Shown here in pieces: positions 33,820 through 42,792 of a DNA stretch of 64,000 bases. This DNA comes from Pseudomonas violetae. GTDB lineage: Bacteria; Pseudomonadota; Gammaproteobacteria; Pseudomonadales; Pseudomonadaceae. The stretch spans positions 49,934 to 113,933 of the forward strand of contig NZ_JAKNRW010000015.1 of assembly GCF_023072615.1 (NCBI RefSeq). The letters run 5' to 3'. A model generated the notes under the pieces. The model saw only the letters and a list, made by a program, of their open reading frames with translations, ran no database searches and had not been told where the DNA came from. Numbering within the stretch: position 1 is the stretch's first letter; the number at the start of each line of letters is the position of its first letter. Made by a program: the position numbers and the translations under genes.

Positions 33820-35025
33820 ATGGACACACTCAGAAAGGATCTATCCCTGTCAGCGGTCATTGCGGGCTTCATCGCCGTGATCATTTCCTATGCCGGCCCT
33901 TTGATCATCGTATTTCAGGCAGCTAAGGAGGCCCATCTGCCCAACGATGTGGTGTCTTCGTGGATTTGGGCCATTTCCATCGGCAGCGGCATTACCGGCC
34001 TGTTCCTGAGCTGGCGCCTGCGGATTCCAGTGATCACAGCGTGGTCGACGCCGGGCGCGGCATTGCTGGTGTCGATGTTGCCCACCGTTACCCTGCCCCA
34101 GGCCATCGGCGCCTATCTAGTGGCGTCGGTGATCATCGCCGTAGTCGGATTGTCCGGGGCGTTCGACAAACTGATGAGTCGCCTGCCCAAAGCCATCGCT
34201 GCCGCCATGCTCGCGGGCATTCTGTTTCGCTTCGGCGCTGAGCTGTTCACCTCGATCAAGCTGCAACCTGTACTGGTGCTCTCGATGATCGCGGCCTACC
34301 TGATCTTCAAACGCTTGTCGCCGCGCTACACCATTCTCTCGGTGCTGATTGTCGGGTGCGCCGTAGCCGCCTCGTTCGGTGAGCTCAACAGCAGTTCGAT
34401 CATCATCGCGGTGGCCCACCCGGTCTTCATCGCCCCCGAGTGGAGCTGGCACGCAATCATCAACATTGGCCTGCCACTGGCCCTGGTGACGCTGACCGGC
34501 CAGTACGTCCCCGGCATGGCGGTGTTGCGTACCTCGGGCTACAACACCCCGGCGCGCTCGATCATTTCGGTCACCGCGATTGGCTCGATTCTGATGGCCC
34601 CGTTCGGCTCCCACGGCTTTAACCTGGCAGCGATTACGGCGGCGATCTGCACCGGCCACGAAGCCCACGAATACCGTGACAAACGCTACATCGCCGGGAT
34701 TGCCTGCGGGGTGTTCTACATTCTGATAGGCACCTTTGGCGCAACCCTGGCCTCGGTGTTTTCCGCCCTGCCTAAAGAGTTGATTGCCTCCCTCGCGGGC
34801 CTGGCCTTGTTCGGTGCAATCAGCGCCGGGCTGACCGGCGCCATGACGGACGAGAGACAACGTGAAGCGGCGCTGATCACCTTCTTGGTCACCGCCTCGG
34901 GCATGAGCTTCCTCGGTTTGGCCGCTGCATTCTGGGGCTTGATCTTCGGCCTCGTGGCGCACTTCGTGCTGACTTACACCAGGGAAAGCAAAGCCGCCGC
35001 CATCGCCGAGGGCAGCCGACCATGA
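33820..35025 (+). CDS. BenE-family transporter
   Basis: A 401-residue membrane protein with about twelve hydrophobic segments and BenE family features (RIPVITAWSTPGAALLVSMLP, LPKAIAAAMLAGILFRFG, LVTLTGQYVPGMAVLRTSGY, APFGSHGFNLAAITAAICTG). BenE was described as a benzoate/H+ symporter. Members beside MocR regulators and amino acid enzymes may carry other substrates, and that fits this locus better than benzoate. It overlaps the following decayed ORF by four bases. Confidence 0.85.
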   Translation: MDTLRKDLSLSAVIAGFIAVIISYAGPLIIVFQAAKEAHLPNDVVSSWIWAISIGSGITGLFLSWRLRIPVITAWSTPGAALLVSMLPTVTLPQAIGAYLVASVIIAVVGLSGAFDKLMSRLPKAIAAAMLAGILFRFGAELFTSIKLQPVLVLSMIAAYLIFKRLSPRYTILSVLIVGCAVAASFGELNSSSIIIAVAHPVFIAPEWSWHAIINIGLPLALVTLTGQYVPGMAVLRTSGYNTPARSIISVTAIGSILMAPFGSHGFNLAAITAAICTGHEAHEYRDKRYIAGIACGVFYILIGTFGATLASVFSALPKELIASLAGLALFGAISAGLTGAMTDERQREAALITFLVTASGMSFLGLAAAFWGLIFGLVAHFVLTYTRESKAAAIAEGSRP

Positions 35026-35499
35026 CCGTTCGTTACAACTTCATAGTGGTCGGCGGTGGCATCGCCGGCGTGTCGGCGGCGGCCCACGGCAACGCCTGTC
35101 TGCCTGCTCGAACAGGAGCAAACTGGCCGAGCAAACCGAACGCATTGCCCTCACCAGCCTCGCCAGCAGCATTAATGTCGCGTTGCCGCGCGACCGCCTC
35201 AAACCATGCGTGCAGCGACCGCCAGCGGTGGCGAGTTCATCTGCGTCAGTGGCCCGAGCATTGTCGCGGCAGCGTTCCGATTGGCCGCCAGTACCGGCGT
35301 GCCCCCTGAAGCCGCCAGTGCCTTCGCTGACCCGCTCAAATATGCCGAAGAACCCCCCGACACCCCGCAGACCGCCGTAATCCTGATCACCGACAGCGGC
35401 CTGAAAGGCACCTCCATTTTTCTATCCGACTCGACCAGAGGCCAGTCACGGGTGCAGCCGCATCACGTGCCTACACCGCTGGCCGAAGCGCTTACCTAA
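35022..35499 (+). pseudogene. Fused remnants of an FAD oxidoreductase and a PLP-dependent lyase
   Basis: From 35022 the frame begins MTVRYNFIVVGGGIAGVSAA, the Rossmann start of a D-amino-acid-oxidase-like flavoprotein. A second frame continues CLLEQEQT, but the rest of that gene is missing. From about 35123 the reading resembles the C-terminal part of a threonine synthase/dehydratase-type PLP enzyme (ERIALTSLASSINVALPRD, then after a frameshift near 35207 ASGGEFICVSGPSIVAAAFR and AVILITDSGLKGTS). A deletion has apparently joined two former operon genes. Neither could give a functional enzyme. Confidence 0.7.
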
Positions 35500-35510
35500 G
35501 GAATCACACC

Positions 35511-36749
<1,239 letters not shown>

Positions 36750-36838
36750 TTGCTGGAGGAACATACCGGATACCTATAGGCTGCCCATCAAGTTTGTGAT
36801 CACCGGTGGTGAGAGGCGTAGCAAGTCATACGGGCAAC

Positions 36839-36858
36839 TTCGAACACTCGCCCTAGCA
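36839..36858. repeat. tRNA-Pro-like attachment-site repeat, left copy
   Basis: A 20-base sequence TTCGAACACTCGCCCTAGCA matches positions 39367-39388 inside the tRNA-Pro fragment, in the same orientation, apart from two missing C residues. It corresponds to the T-loop, T-stem and variable region. Identity ends inside the T-loop. The repeat brackets the IS1182 remnant and the HxlR operon. Confidence 0.6.
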
Positions 36859-36868
36859 ATAAACGAGC

Positions 36869-37249
36869 TCATGGGCGCTTGCGACAGACACCTCGGATGG
36901 CGTTGCTGTTGTCTTTCCGGAAGTTGGCGACGGTCTTGAAATACGGCATCAGATACCCGACCAACCACATCAGCTCGACGTTGCGTTGAGCTTTTCACCC
37001 CAAACGCCGGCTCGATTGGATGCGGTTGAGATAGCCGTAGATATAGATCTTCAGCAAGATTGCGGAGTGGTAAGCAGGCCGGCCAGTACCTGCCGGGATG
37101 ACCCCTTCAAAACCCAGCTTGACCAGCTCGAGTTCGTCGACGAAGACGTCGACTACGCGCACCGGGTTGGTATCGCTGACGTGGTCGTCGAAGCCCTCGG
37201 GCAGCAAGGTGTTTTGACCTCGATGCTCACCTTGAATAAAGCGCTTCAT
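36869..37249 (-). pseudogene. Broken IS1182-family transposase N-terminus
   Basis: From 37249 the frame begins MKRFIQGEHRGQNTLLPEGF and continues through GTGRPAYHSAILLKIYIYGY, the typical IS1182 transposase start. An in-frame TGA at about 36995 follows SSRRLG. The same frame then resumes KAQRNVELMWLVGYLMPYFK and stops after GVCRKRP at 36869. Only about 126 of some 450 residues are present. Truncation occurs within 30 bases of the att-like repeat. The fragment cannot be active. Confidence 0.8.
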
Positions 37250-37602
37250 GGGCGATCCTTGCGATGAAATCCTCAGAAATCATAGCAAGGGTTCGCGCAG
37301 CGTTTTCACACACTCTGAGTCAGGATCTAACGGTCGAGCATGAGCTCCAGAGCCGCCCTTCTCACTGATACAACCGATTGTTTTCAAAGGTCTTTTGTTC
37401 CACTCACCACCGTGACTACCCCACGAATGCAAGGCCGGACAGGTTTCCCACGGTGCTGGTCACTCTCACTCTCCACCTGTATAGGGTGCCTTGAAAGAAT
37501 TGCGAAAAAATACAGATTAAGTTTTATTACGAAACTAAATTAGTTGCATATTAAAACTGAAGAACATAGTCTCGAGACTCCATTTTTTGCAATTGAAACC
37601 CT
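37250..37602. other. Intergenic stretch before the HxlR operon
   Basis: About 350 bases without a recognisable gene. The left part continues the upstream end of the IS1182 remnant. The right 120 bases are AT-rich (for example around 37500-37560) and probably hold the promoter and HxlR operator for the operon at 37603. Confidence 0.45.
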
Positions 37603-38157
37603 ATGCCACGCCTGAGAGTCAACGAGTCCCTCTGTTCTGCCGCCCGCGCTCTTGAGGTGCTGGGCGATCGCTGGACGCTCCTCCTAATTCGCGAAGTCGT
37701 GTTCGGCACGCGCCGTTTCGACGAGTTTGCATTGCACCTCGGCATCGCACGCAACATCCTGACTACGCGCCTGAATGCAATGATTGCCGCCGATATTCTG
37801 GTGCAGGCGCCGGTCCGTGACGATGCGCTTCGCAAGGCCTACCATCTAACCGAAAAGGGACGAGATCTCTTGCCCGTCCTGATCGCATTGCTACAGTGGG
37901 GCGACCGCTGGCTACAAACTCCCGATTCGATTCCGGTCCAGATCATCGAGCGCGAGTCGGGCGAGGTGCTTGAGCCCATGCGGCCCCGCAATCGGTCTGG
38001 CAAAGCGCTAACCCTGCGCGACCTTGACTGGGTTCCTGGCCCCGGCAGTACCGATCCACGGATTGCCCCACTAGTCGCAGCCTACGAAAAACAGCGACGC
38101 ATCGAACTGCGGCCGATAGCTACGCCAAAAAAATCGAAGAAAGAGAAATCAGCATGA
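37603..38157 (+). CDS. HxlR-family transcriptional regulator
   Basis: A 184-residue regulator with the HxlR winged helix: SLCSAARALEVLGDRWTLLLIREVVFGTRRFDEF and ARNILTTRLNAMIAADILV, followed by YHLTEKGRDLLPVLIALLQWGDRW. The C-terminal 60 residues are an extension rich in Arg, Pro and Lys, with a KKSKKEK tail. It overlaps the thioesterase-like gene by four bases, so it is probably the local repressor of its own operon. Confidence 0.85.
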   Translation: MPRLRVNESLCSAARALEVLGDRWTLLLIREVVFGTRRFDEFALHLGIARNILTTRLNAMIAADILVQAPVRDDALRKAYHLTEKGRDLLPVLIALLQWGDRWLQTPDSIPVQIIERESGEVLEPMRPRNRSGKALTLRDLDWVPGPGSTDPRIAPLVAAYEKQRRIELRPIATPKKSKKEKSA

Positions 38158-38675
38158 GTCTTTACTTTCGGCTGTTCCGGACCTGGCTACGAGCCCGTTT
38201 TAAATCACCGATCCAGATGGGCGACACCATTGAGCTGATCATGCGCGTCTGGCCCAATGACCTCGACATCAACGGCCACATGAACAACGGCCGCTACATG
38301 ACGATCACTGACCTGGCCCTGATCGAATACTTCACCCGCGCCGGATTCATCAAGGTCGCGCTACGCAAGGGATGGCGTCCCATGCTGGGCGGCAGCATCA
38401 TTTCGTATCGTCGCGGCCTGAAGCCGTTCGCGGTTTATACCTTGCGCTTTTCGACGATATGCTGGGACGCGCGTTGGAACTACATGGCGTTCGAGTTTCT
38501 GCAGGACGGCAGGACGATGGCGCATGGCCACAGCAAAGGCGCGATTGTCGGCAGCGAAGGTTTCGTGAGCAGCACGGACGTGCGCAATGCGATGGGGCTC
38601 AATCCGGCCTCGCCTGAATTCCCCGCATCGATCTCCGCGTGGGTCGAAACCGAACGTCTGATGAGCGTTTATTAG
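38154..38675 (+). CDS. Hotdog-fold acyl-CoA thioesterase-like protein
   Basis: A 173-residue protein of the 4-hydroxybenzoyl-CoA thioesterase superfamily, nearest the THEM6-like branch. The block RVWPNDLDINGHMNNGRYM carries the Asp and the HMNN(G/A)xY motif used by these enzymes. An N-terminal stretch before the hotdog domain is basic. The substrate is unknown. Translational coupling to HxlR and proximity to a small membrane protein suggest a three-gene operon acting on lipid-like compounds. Confidence 0.75.
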   Translation: MSLYFRLFRTWLRARFKSPIQMGDTIELIMRVWPNDLDINGHMNNGRYMTITDLALIEYFTRAGFIKVALRKGWRPMLGGSIISYRRGLKPFAVYTLRFSTICWDARWNYMAFEFLQDGRTMAHGHSKGAIVGSEGFVSSTDVRNAMGLNPASPEFPASISAWVETERLMSVY

Positions 38676-38683
38676 GAACCACC

Positions 38684-39109
38684 ATGCTAGCGCAAATACT
38701 CGTATCAATCAGTGCGGGAATCATCATGTTGTTAGGCCTGGTACATCTGGCCTACACCTACGTTGGCGACAAGCTCCATCCGCGCGACACCGACTTACTA
38801 GCACGACTTAAAACGACGTCGCCCGTCATCAGCCGCCAGACAAGCGTGTGGAAAGCATGGATCGGCTTCAACGCAAGCCACAGTCTGGGCGCAATTTTGT
38901 TCGGAATGGTTTTCGGTTATCTGGCACTTCAGCATCCGATGCTGCTCTTTCATTCTTATTTCCTCGGATTCACAGGCTTGATCGTGCTTGTTGCCTACCT
39001 CACGATGGCGAAACTGTACTGGTTCATTCGCCCGTTGCAAGGTATCTCGCTGGCATTCCTGTCCTATGTCGCCGGATTTATCCTCGCAAATATTCACCTT
39101 TTCGCGTGA
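38684..39109 (+). CDS. Small integral membrane protein
   Basis: A 141-residue protein with four predicted membrane segments and the soluble loop HPRDTDLLARLKTTSPVISRQTSVWKAWIGFNASHSLGAILFG. The Asn-Ala-Ser-His-Ser motif lies at the start of the second helix. The pattern occurs in uncharacterised bacterial proteins of similar size, often beside hotdog-fold genes. ATG 38684 follows AGGAACC. Its function is unknown. It is probably co-transcribed with the thioesterase-like gene. Confidence 0.65.
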   Translation: MLAQILVSISAGIIMLLGLVHLAYTYVGDKLHPRDTDLLARLKTTSPVISRQTSVWKAWIGFNASHSLGAILFGMVFGYLALQHPMLLFHSYFLGFTGLIVLVAYLTMAKLYWFIRPLQGISLAFLSYVAGFILANIHLFA

Positions 39110-39309
39110 GGCGGCGGTGCTCAGCGCATGCAAATACCCTCATGGCTTTGCCCGATTGCTGCTTCATAGCAGAGGCCAATTTCACCCAATGCTGGATGCG
39201 ATCAAGCGGATTAAGACCACTTTCTGTGACAGTCTCAGCAAAGAGCCGCCAGCAAGTCTCAATTCACTACCATTTAACTACCAGAAATCGAAAAACGCAG
39301 CCATGAAAA

Positions 39310-39333
39310 AGCCCAATCCTTTCAGATTGGGCT
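39310..39333 (-). terminator. Terminator that belonged to the tRNA-Pro gene
   Basis: Arms AGCCCAATC / GATTGGGCT form a perfect nine-base stem with a six-base loop. The minus strand continues TTTTTCATGG. It lies 17 bases beyond the CCA end of the tRNA fragment. It is therefore the native terminator of that tRNA gene. Confidence 0.85.
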
Positions 39334-39336
39334 AAG

Positions 39337-39453
39337 TCATTGAAAAATATGGTCGGGACGGAGTGATTCGAACACTCGCCCCCTAGCACCCCATCTCCTT
39401 TTGCTGCTTAGCTCTTCCAGTACTTGGATCGTTTTATCAATTGGCGGGGTCAT
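39337..39453 (-). CDS. Short ORF running across the tRNA-Pro fragment
   Basis: A 38-codon frame begins MTPPIDKTIQVLEELSSKRR at 39453 with a good GGAGAG ribosome binding site three to four bases upstream. It reads through the tRNA fragment (WGARGRVFESLRPDHIFQ) to a stop in the flanking DNA. The strong start suggests that the first 20 codons belong to a mobile-element gene whose end was created by integration. It could equally be a non-functional junction frame. Confidence 0.35.
   Translation of the reverse strand: MTPPIDKTIQVLEELSSKRRWGARGRVFESLRPDHIFQ
39350..39394 (-). pseudogene. 3' fragment of a tRNA-Pro(GGG) gene, attachment-site remnant
   Basis: On the minus strand the sequence runs from the anticodon loop (ATGGGGT) to the CCA end. 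The T-arm GAGTG-TTCGAAT-CACTC is perfectly paired, and the acceptor strand CGTCCCG with ACCA is intact. The 5' half of the tRNA is absent. The native terminator follows. Such 3' ends are left when an integrase inserts an element into a tRNA gene, with the restored complete tRNA at the far end. By orientation the element lies to the right, that is, the type VI locus. Confidence 0.75.
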
Positions 39454-39549
39454 CAGCTCTCCTATTTTTTTCAATATGGGTCCGGCGGACCCTACTCATG
39501 CATTCATCACAGTACATTTTTGATACGTTCAACCTTCGACGTCGCCTTC

Positions 39550-40701
39550 TCAAAGCGCAGCATTCATGCAGGCTTCCACATGCGGCACCAGACGGATATC
39601 GACACGGCGGTTGGCCGCTCGTCCAGACGCGGTGTCATTGCTGGTAATCGGTTGACTGCCTGCCGCTCCTTGGACAACAAAACAGTTGCTGGGGATGTCG
39701 CCCATGCGTTGCATCCAGTCGCGCACTGCCGAGGCGCGAGCGTACGAGATTTGAAGGTTCTGCTCCGCGTTACCCGTGGTGTCGGTGTGCCCGACGATCT
39801 CAATCAGCCAGCCGGATTGAGCCTTGATGTTGGCCAAGGCATTGATCAGCACCTTGGTCGAGCCGGGTTTGAGCTCGGTGCTACCGGCATCAAACAGTGA
39901 CAGGCTGTCCAGTCGCACCGGATAGGGAGCCATCTGTTCTTGCTGGATGATTTTAATCAGCCGTTTGTCCGGAGCAGCCAACCAGTCACGCCACCAAAAC
40001 CCGCTGGCCAGGGCAATCGTCGCGGCCGCCGCAAACAGCCACAGGGCGATACGGCGCTTGCGGGTTTCCGAGGCCGCTGGCGGCACGTCCGGCATCGGGT
40101 GAGCTGGCAGAATCACCACCGGCATCACGAAAGCCGGTTCCGGAACCCTCGTCGACATCAGCAGTATTTCGCCAGAAGAAACGTTGCGCTCCAGGCGTTG
40201 CATCAGGCCGCCGACCTGATGACGTAATACCTGTAACGTGACCAGAGGCACTTGCCCCTGACGATTCAACTGCGTAGCTAACCCCGCCAACTCACTGTCC
40301 AGGCGCTCCAGGGCGGGCAGCGTCTGCGTCGTGATTTGCAGGCTGCGCAGCAATGGCTGCAATTGGGCGAACAGCCAGGACAAAATGTCCAGGCGCACCG
40401 ATGCCATGGGCGGCCACACGCGTGCCCATTCGCTGCACAGCGCCTTGATCAGCGTCACCCCTTGCGCCATGCCTTCCAGGCCGTGGCGTTGACTACGTGC
40501 AAGCACGTATGCCGCAACGGTTTGCAACTCTGCGCCATTGTTGTGGAACAACGTCAGGCACAACTGCTCGACCTTGGCCCAGTCGACGTCCGGGCACGCC
40601 GGGTGGCTCAGCTTGGCCAACTCGTCACGCAGTGCGGTAAATTCACTGTAGTCGCGCGGGTCACCGCCGACCCGGATACGCATTTCAAATAACGCCGTCA
40701 T
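39550..40701 (-). CDS. TssA-like (VasL-type ImpA) protein fused to an OmpA domain
   Basis: A 383-residue protein. The N-terminal ImpA-type domain (residues about 1-120) includes LCLTLFHNNGAELQTVAAYVLARSQRHGLEGM. A membrane segment (IALWLFAAAATIALASGFWW) lies near residue 240. The C-terminal OmpA/peptidoglycan-binding domain contains GHTDTTGNAEQNLQISYARA and RAANRRVDIRLVP. This OmpA module is almost the same as that of the protein at 60716-62443. It probably anchors the secretion apparatus to the cell wall. It is the last gene of the type VI operon in this direction. Confidence 0.8.
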   Translation of the reverse strand: MTALFEMRIRVGGDPRDYSEFTALRDELAKLSHPACPDVDWAKVEQLCLTLFHNNGAELQTVAAYVLARSQRHGLEGMAQGVTLIKALCSEWARVWPPMASVRLDILSWLFAQLQPLLRSLQITTQTLPALERLDSELAGLATQLNRQGQVPLVTLQVLRHQVGGLMQRLERNVSSGEILLMSTRVPEPAFVMPVVILPAHPMPDVPPAASETRKRRIALWLFAAAATIALASGFWWRDWLAAPDKRLIKIIQQEQMAPYPVRLDSLSLFDAGSTELKPGSTKVLINALANIKAQSGWLIEIVGHTDTTGNAEQNLQISYARASAVRDWMQRMGDIPSNCFVVQGAAGSQPITSNDTASGRAANRRVDIRLVPHVEACMNAAL

Positions 40702-40724
40702 CCAGCTTCCTTTCCGTTACAGGT

Positions 40725-41165
40725 TTACGGCTTCGACAGGTAGTTCTGCCGCTTCAGGTGACGCACCAACACTTTGCCCTCAGGCGCCAGGGTCGTGCCG
40801 AAGGTCACCCGCTCGCCCCCTTTGAGTTGCGCGTCCAGGGCATACTCCAGATGACCCGGCTGGGTCTGCGGCAGCAGTTCGATATTCACTGCTTCCAGGC
40901 GCGGCTCGTACTTGAGCAAGGTATTGACCAGGGTGCCCATCAGCCCATGCGCTGAGGCGGGCAGTCCTTGAAGAATCAGGCCCATATCCGGCAGGCCGTA
41001 GTCCGGCAAATGACTGAGCGATCCCGCCCGGCTGTTGAGGATGCGTTGCAGGTTATCCAGCACCGACAGGGTGTGCTGGTCCTCTTCCCGGACCCGGTAC
41101 AGGTCCAACTCGTCATCGAAATTTTGCAGGAGCATTTCGTAGAGCGAAGGGTTCAGCTCGCTCAC
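40725..41165 (-). CDS. tssE: Type VI secretion baseplate protein TssE
   Basis: A 146-residue gp25-like protein. The family pattern is visible: an N-terminal LYEMLLQNFDDELD helix, the SVLDNLQRILNSRAGSLSHLPDYGLPD block and a C-terminal beta region (FGTTLAPEGKVLVRHL). TssE joins TssF, TssG and TssK in the baseplate wedge. It lies three bases after tssJ in the operon. Confidence 0.88.
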   Translation of the reverse strand: MSELNPSLYEMLLQNFDDELDLYRVREEDQHTLSVLDNLQRILNSRAGSLSHLPDYGLPDMGLILQGLPASAHGLMGTLVNTLLKYEPRLEAVNIELLPQTQPGHLEYALDAQLKGGERVTFGTTLAPEGKVLVRHLKRQNYLSKP

Positions 41166-41168
41166 GGC

Positions 41169-41705
41169 TTAATCCTCCGCCAACGGTTGCAAGGTCAGGC
41201 GGTTGTTGCCCAACTCGATGACCCGCGCCCGGTCCGGGTCAAGATCATCGCGAGTCAGTGTCAGGCGCCAGGTGTTCATCTGGGTATCGGGGGTGCGGAA
41301 CAGCGCCACCACGGTCACGAACTGAGCATCTTTATTCAGGGGCACGTTCAGTTGTGCGCCCTCTCCGGGTTTAACCACCATCGCTTGCTGATCCAGCAGA
41401 TCGGCGCGCAGCAGGTTGTCGGCATCGCTCAGCATGCTGTCATAGGTGGCCTTGTCCACGGTTTTGTTGTCGCGCAGCTGATACACACGAAGCACGGTGG
41501 GCACCGATAAGCCACTCATGTCCGCCGTATCGGTGTTCATTGCTGCCCGGCCGGTAAAGTCCAGGTGCAGGGTCTTCACTTGTTTGTAGAAAATCGCCTT
41601 GGCCGTCGACGTGGTGGCGTCGCTCACGGTCTGAGTCAACCCGCACCCACCCAGCAGTGCACCGAGCATTGCCACCTTCAATAGATTAAAAACGATACGC
41701 GACAT
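41169..41705 (-). CDS. tssJ: Type VI secretion outer-membrane lipoprotein TssJ
   Basis: A 178-residue lipoprotein. The signal peptide ends in lipobox LLGGC with the acylated Cys at residue 21, followed by a transthyretin-like beta-sandwich typical of SciN/TssJ (VPTVLRVYQLRDNKTVDKATYDSM). ATG 41705 gives the proper signal peptide, so the longer frame to 41819 is rejected. It overlaps the end of tssG by 20 bases. TssJ forms the membrane complex with TssL and TssM. Confidence 0.9.
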   Translation of the reverse strand: MSRIVFNLLKVAMLGALLGGCGLTQTVSDATTSTAKAIFYKQVKTLHLDFTGRAAMNTDTADMSGLSVPTVLRVYQLRDNKTVDKATYDSMLSDADNLLRADLLDQQAMVVKPGEGAQLNVPLNKDAQFVTVVALFRTPDTQMNTWRLTLTRDDLDPDRARVIELGNNRLTLQPLAED

Positions 41706-42792
41706 GCTGCGCCTCTCTGTACTGGGGGTTGCTGTGCAGGCCTTGGTATCGGCCCAGGTTGATGGTGATGGTTTCGTGTTCTCCAACCTGCCAGGCTTCG
41801 CTGCCCAGACCCAGGACACCGGTCATGCCCAGCAGCACTGGCGCTCCGCCCAGCACCGGTTTGGGCAGGCTGTGTATCGGCAGCGACAACTGCAATTTCG
41901 CGGTGCAACGCCAGCCCAGATACACCCGCAGTAACACCAGCAAGTCGTTGTGCAGTTGACTGCCCGGCAACCAGCCGCGCGCCTCTCCTGGGTCCTCGGT
42001 GAACAGCGCCAGGTGCAACTGGCTGTTGGCATCAAAGCCAACGCTGCCCAACGGCGTGCCCTGGGACAAACTCACTGGGTGAGTGGTGGACAGGCTGGCC
42101 GGTTGTGATAGGGGCACTTTCTGTGGCCAGTGCGGCGTCACCCGGGTTTTGGTGTTGGGGGCCAGTAACTTGACCAGTGCGCTGATGCCTTCGGCGTTGC
42201 GCGTCGGCAGGCGCATCACGCTGAGCAACGCCAGGAAGCGCGATATCGGCGTAGCAATTTGCTTGGCTGTGCCGGGAATCCCCAGACCGATCAGCCCCAA
42301 TAGGCATTGCGAAGTGGCGTCATTCCCGCCCGCCTCGAACGTCGCCGGGTAGGAGTATTTGCGCCAGATGCGATAGAACTGGGTGAAGATCCGGTGGTTG
42401 AACATGTCCAGGAACGCCTCCAGCGCCTCATGACCTTCGCGACGCTGGGCGATGTCGTCCAGAAAAGTCGTCGGCATCGGCGAGTCGACGCCGTACAGGC
42501 CCAGCAGACGCGTGCGTACCGTCGCCGGACGTTCGGGATGGTCCTCGTCGGTTTCGATGGCCTTCAATTCCCCCGCCGGAAATCCCATGCCAGGGTCGGG
42601 CCGAAAGCGCACCGGGTCATCCGCCGGGTGCGCGGTGCTGCCCAGGGGCGGGTGATTAGGTAAGGCCTGTTCCAGCAACTGGCAGAACCGGTACAGGTTG
42701 GCCTCGGCGACCCGCCCATCCAGCGCTTGGAGTAAACCAGCGGCTTTCAGCCGGGAATACGCTGACTGTGGTTCTCGTTCCATCGCAGGCAC
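41686..42792 (-). CDS. tssG: Type VI secretion baseplate protein TssG
   Basis: A 368-residue protein. TssG/VasH-like blocks are present: YRFCQLLEQALPNHPPLG, FRPDPGMGFPAGELKAIE, LLGLYGVDSPMPTTFLDDIAQR and FNHRIFTQFYRIWRKYSY. It forms the baseplate heterotrimer with TssF. It overlaps tssF by about 46 bases and tssJ by 20 bases, showing tight translational coupling. ATG 42783 is a possible alternative start. Confidence 0.9.
   Translation of the reverse strand: MPAMEREPQSAYSRLKAAGLLQALDGRVAEANLYRFCQLLEQALPNHPPLGSTAHPADDPVRFRPDPGMGFPAGELKAIETDEDHPERPATVRTRLLGLYGVDSPMPTTFLDDIAQRREGHEALEAFLDMFNHRIFTQFYRIWRKYSYPATFEAGGNDATSQCLLGLIGLGIPGTAKQIATPISRFLALLSVMRLPTRNAEGISALVKLLAPNTKTRVTPHWPQKVPLSQPASLSTTHPVSLSQGTPLGSVGFDANSQLHLALFTEDPGEARGWLPGSQLHNDLLVLLRVYLGWRCTAKLQLSLPIHSLPKPVLGGAPVLLGMTGVLGLGSEAWQVGEHETITINLGRYQGLHSNPQYREAQHVAYRF

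Noticed and set aside
39477..39491. Hairpin GGGTCC-GGC-GGACCC after the type VI operon as a terminator
   Set aside because: On the minus strand it is followed by an A-rich run instead of a U-tract, so termination is not supported.
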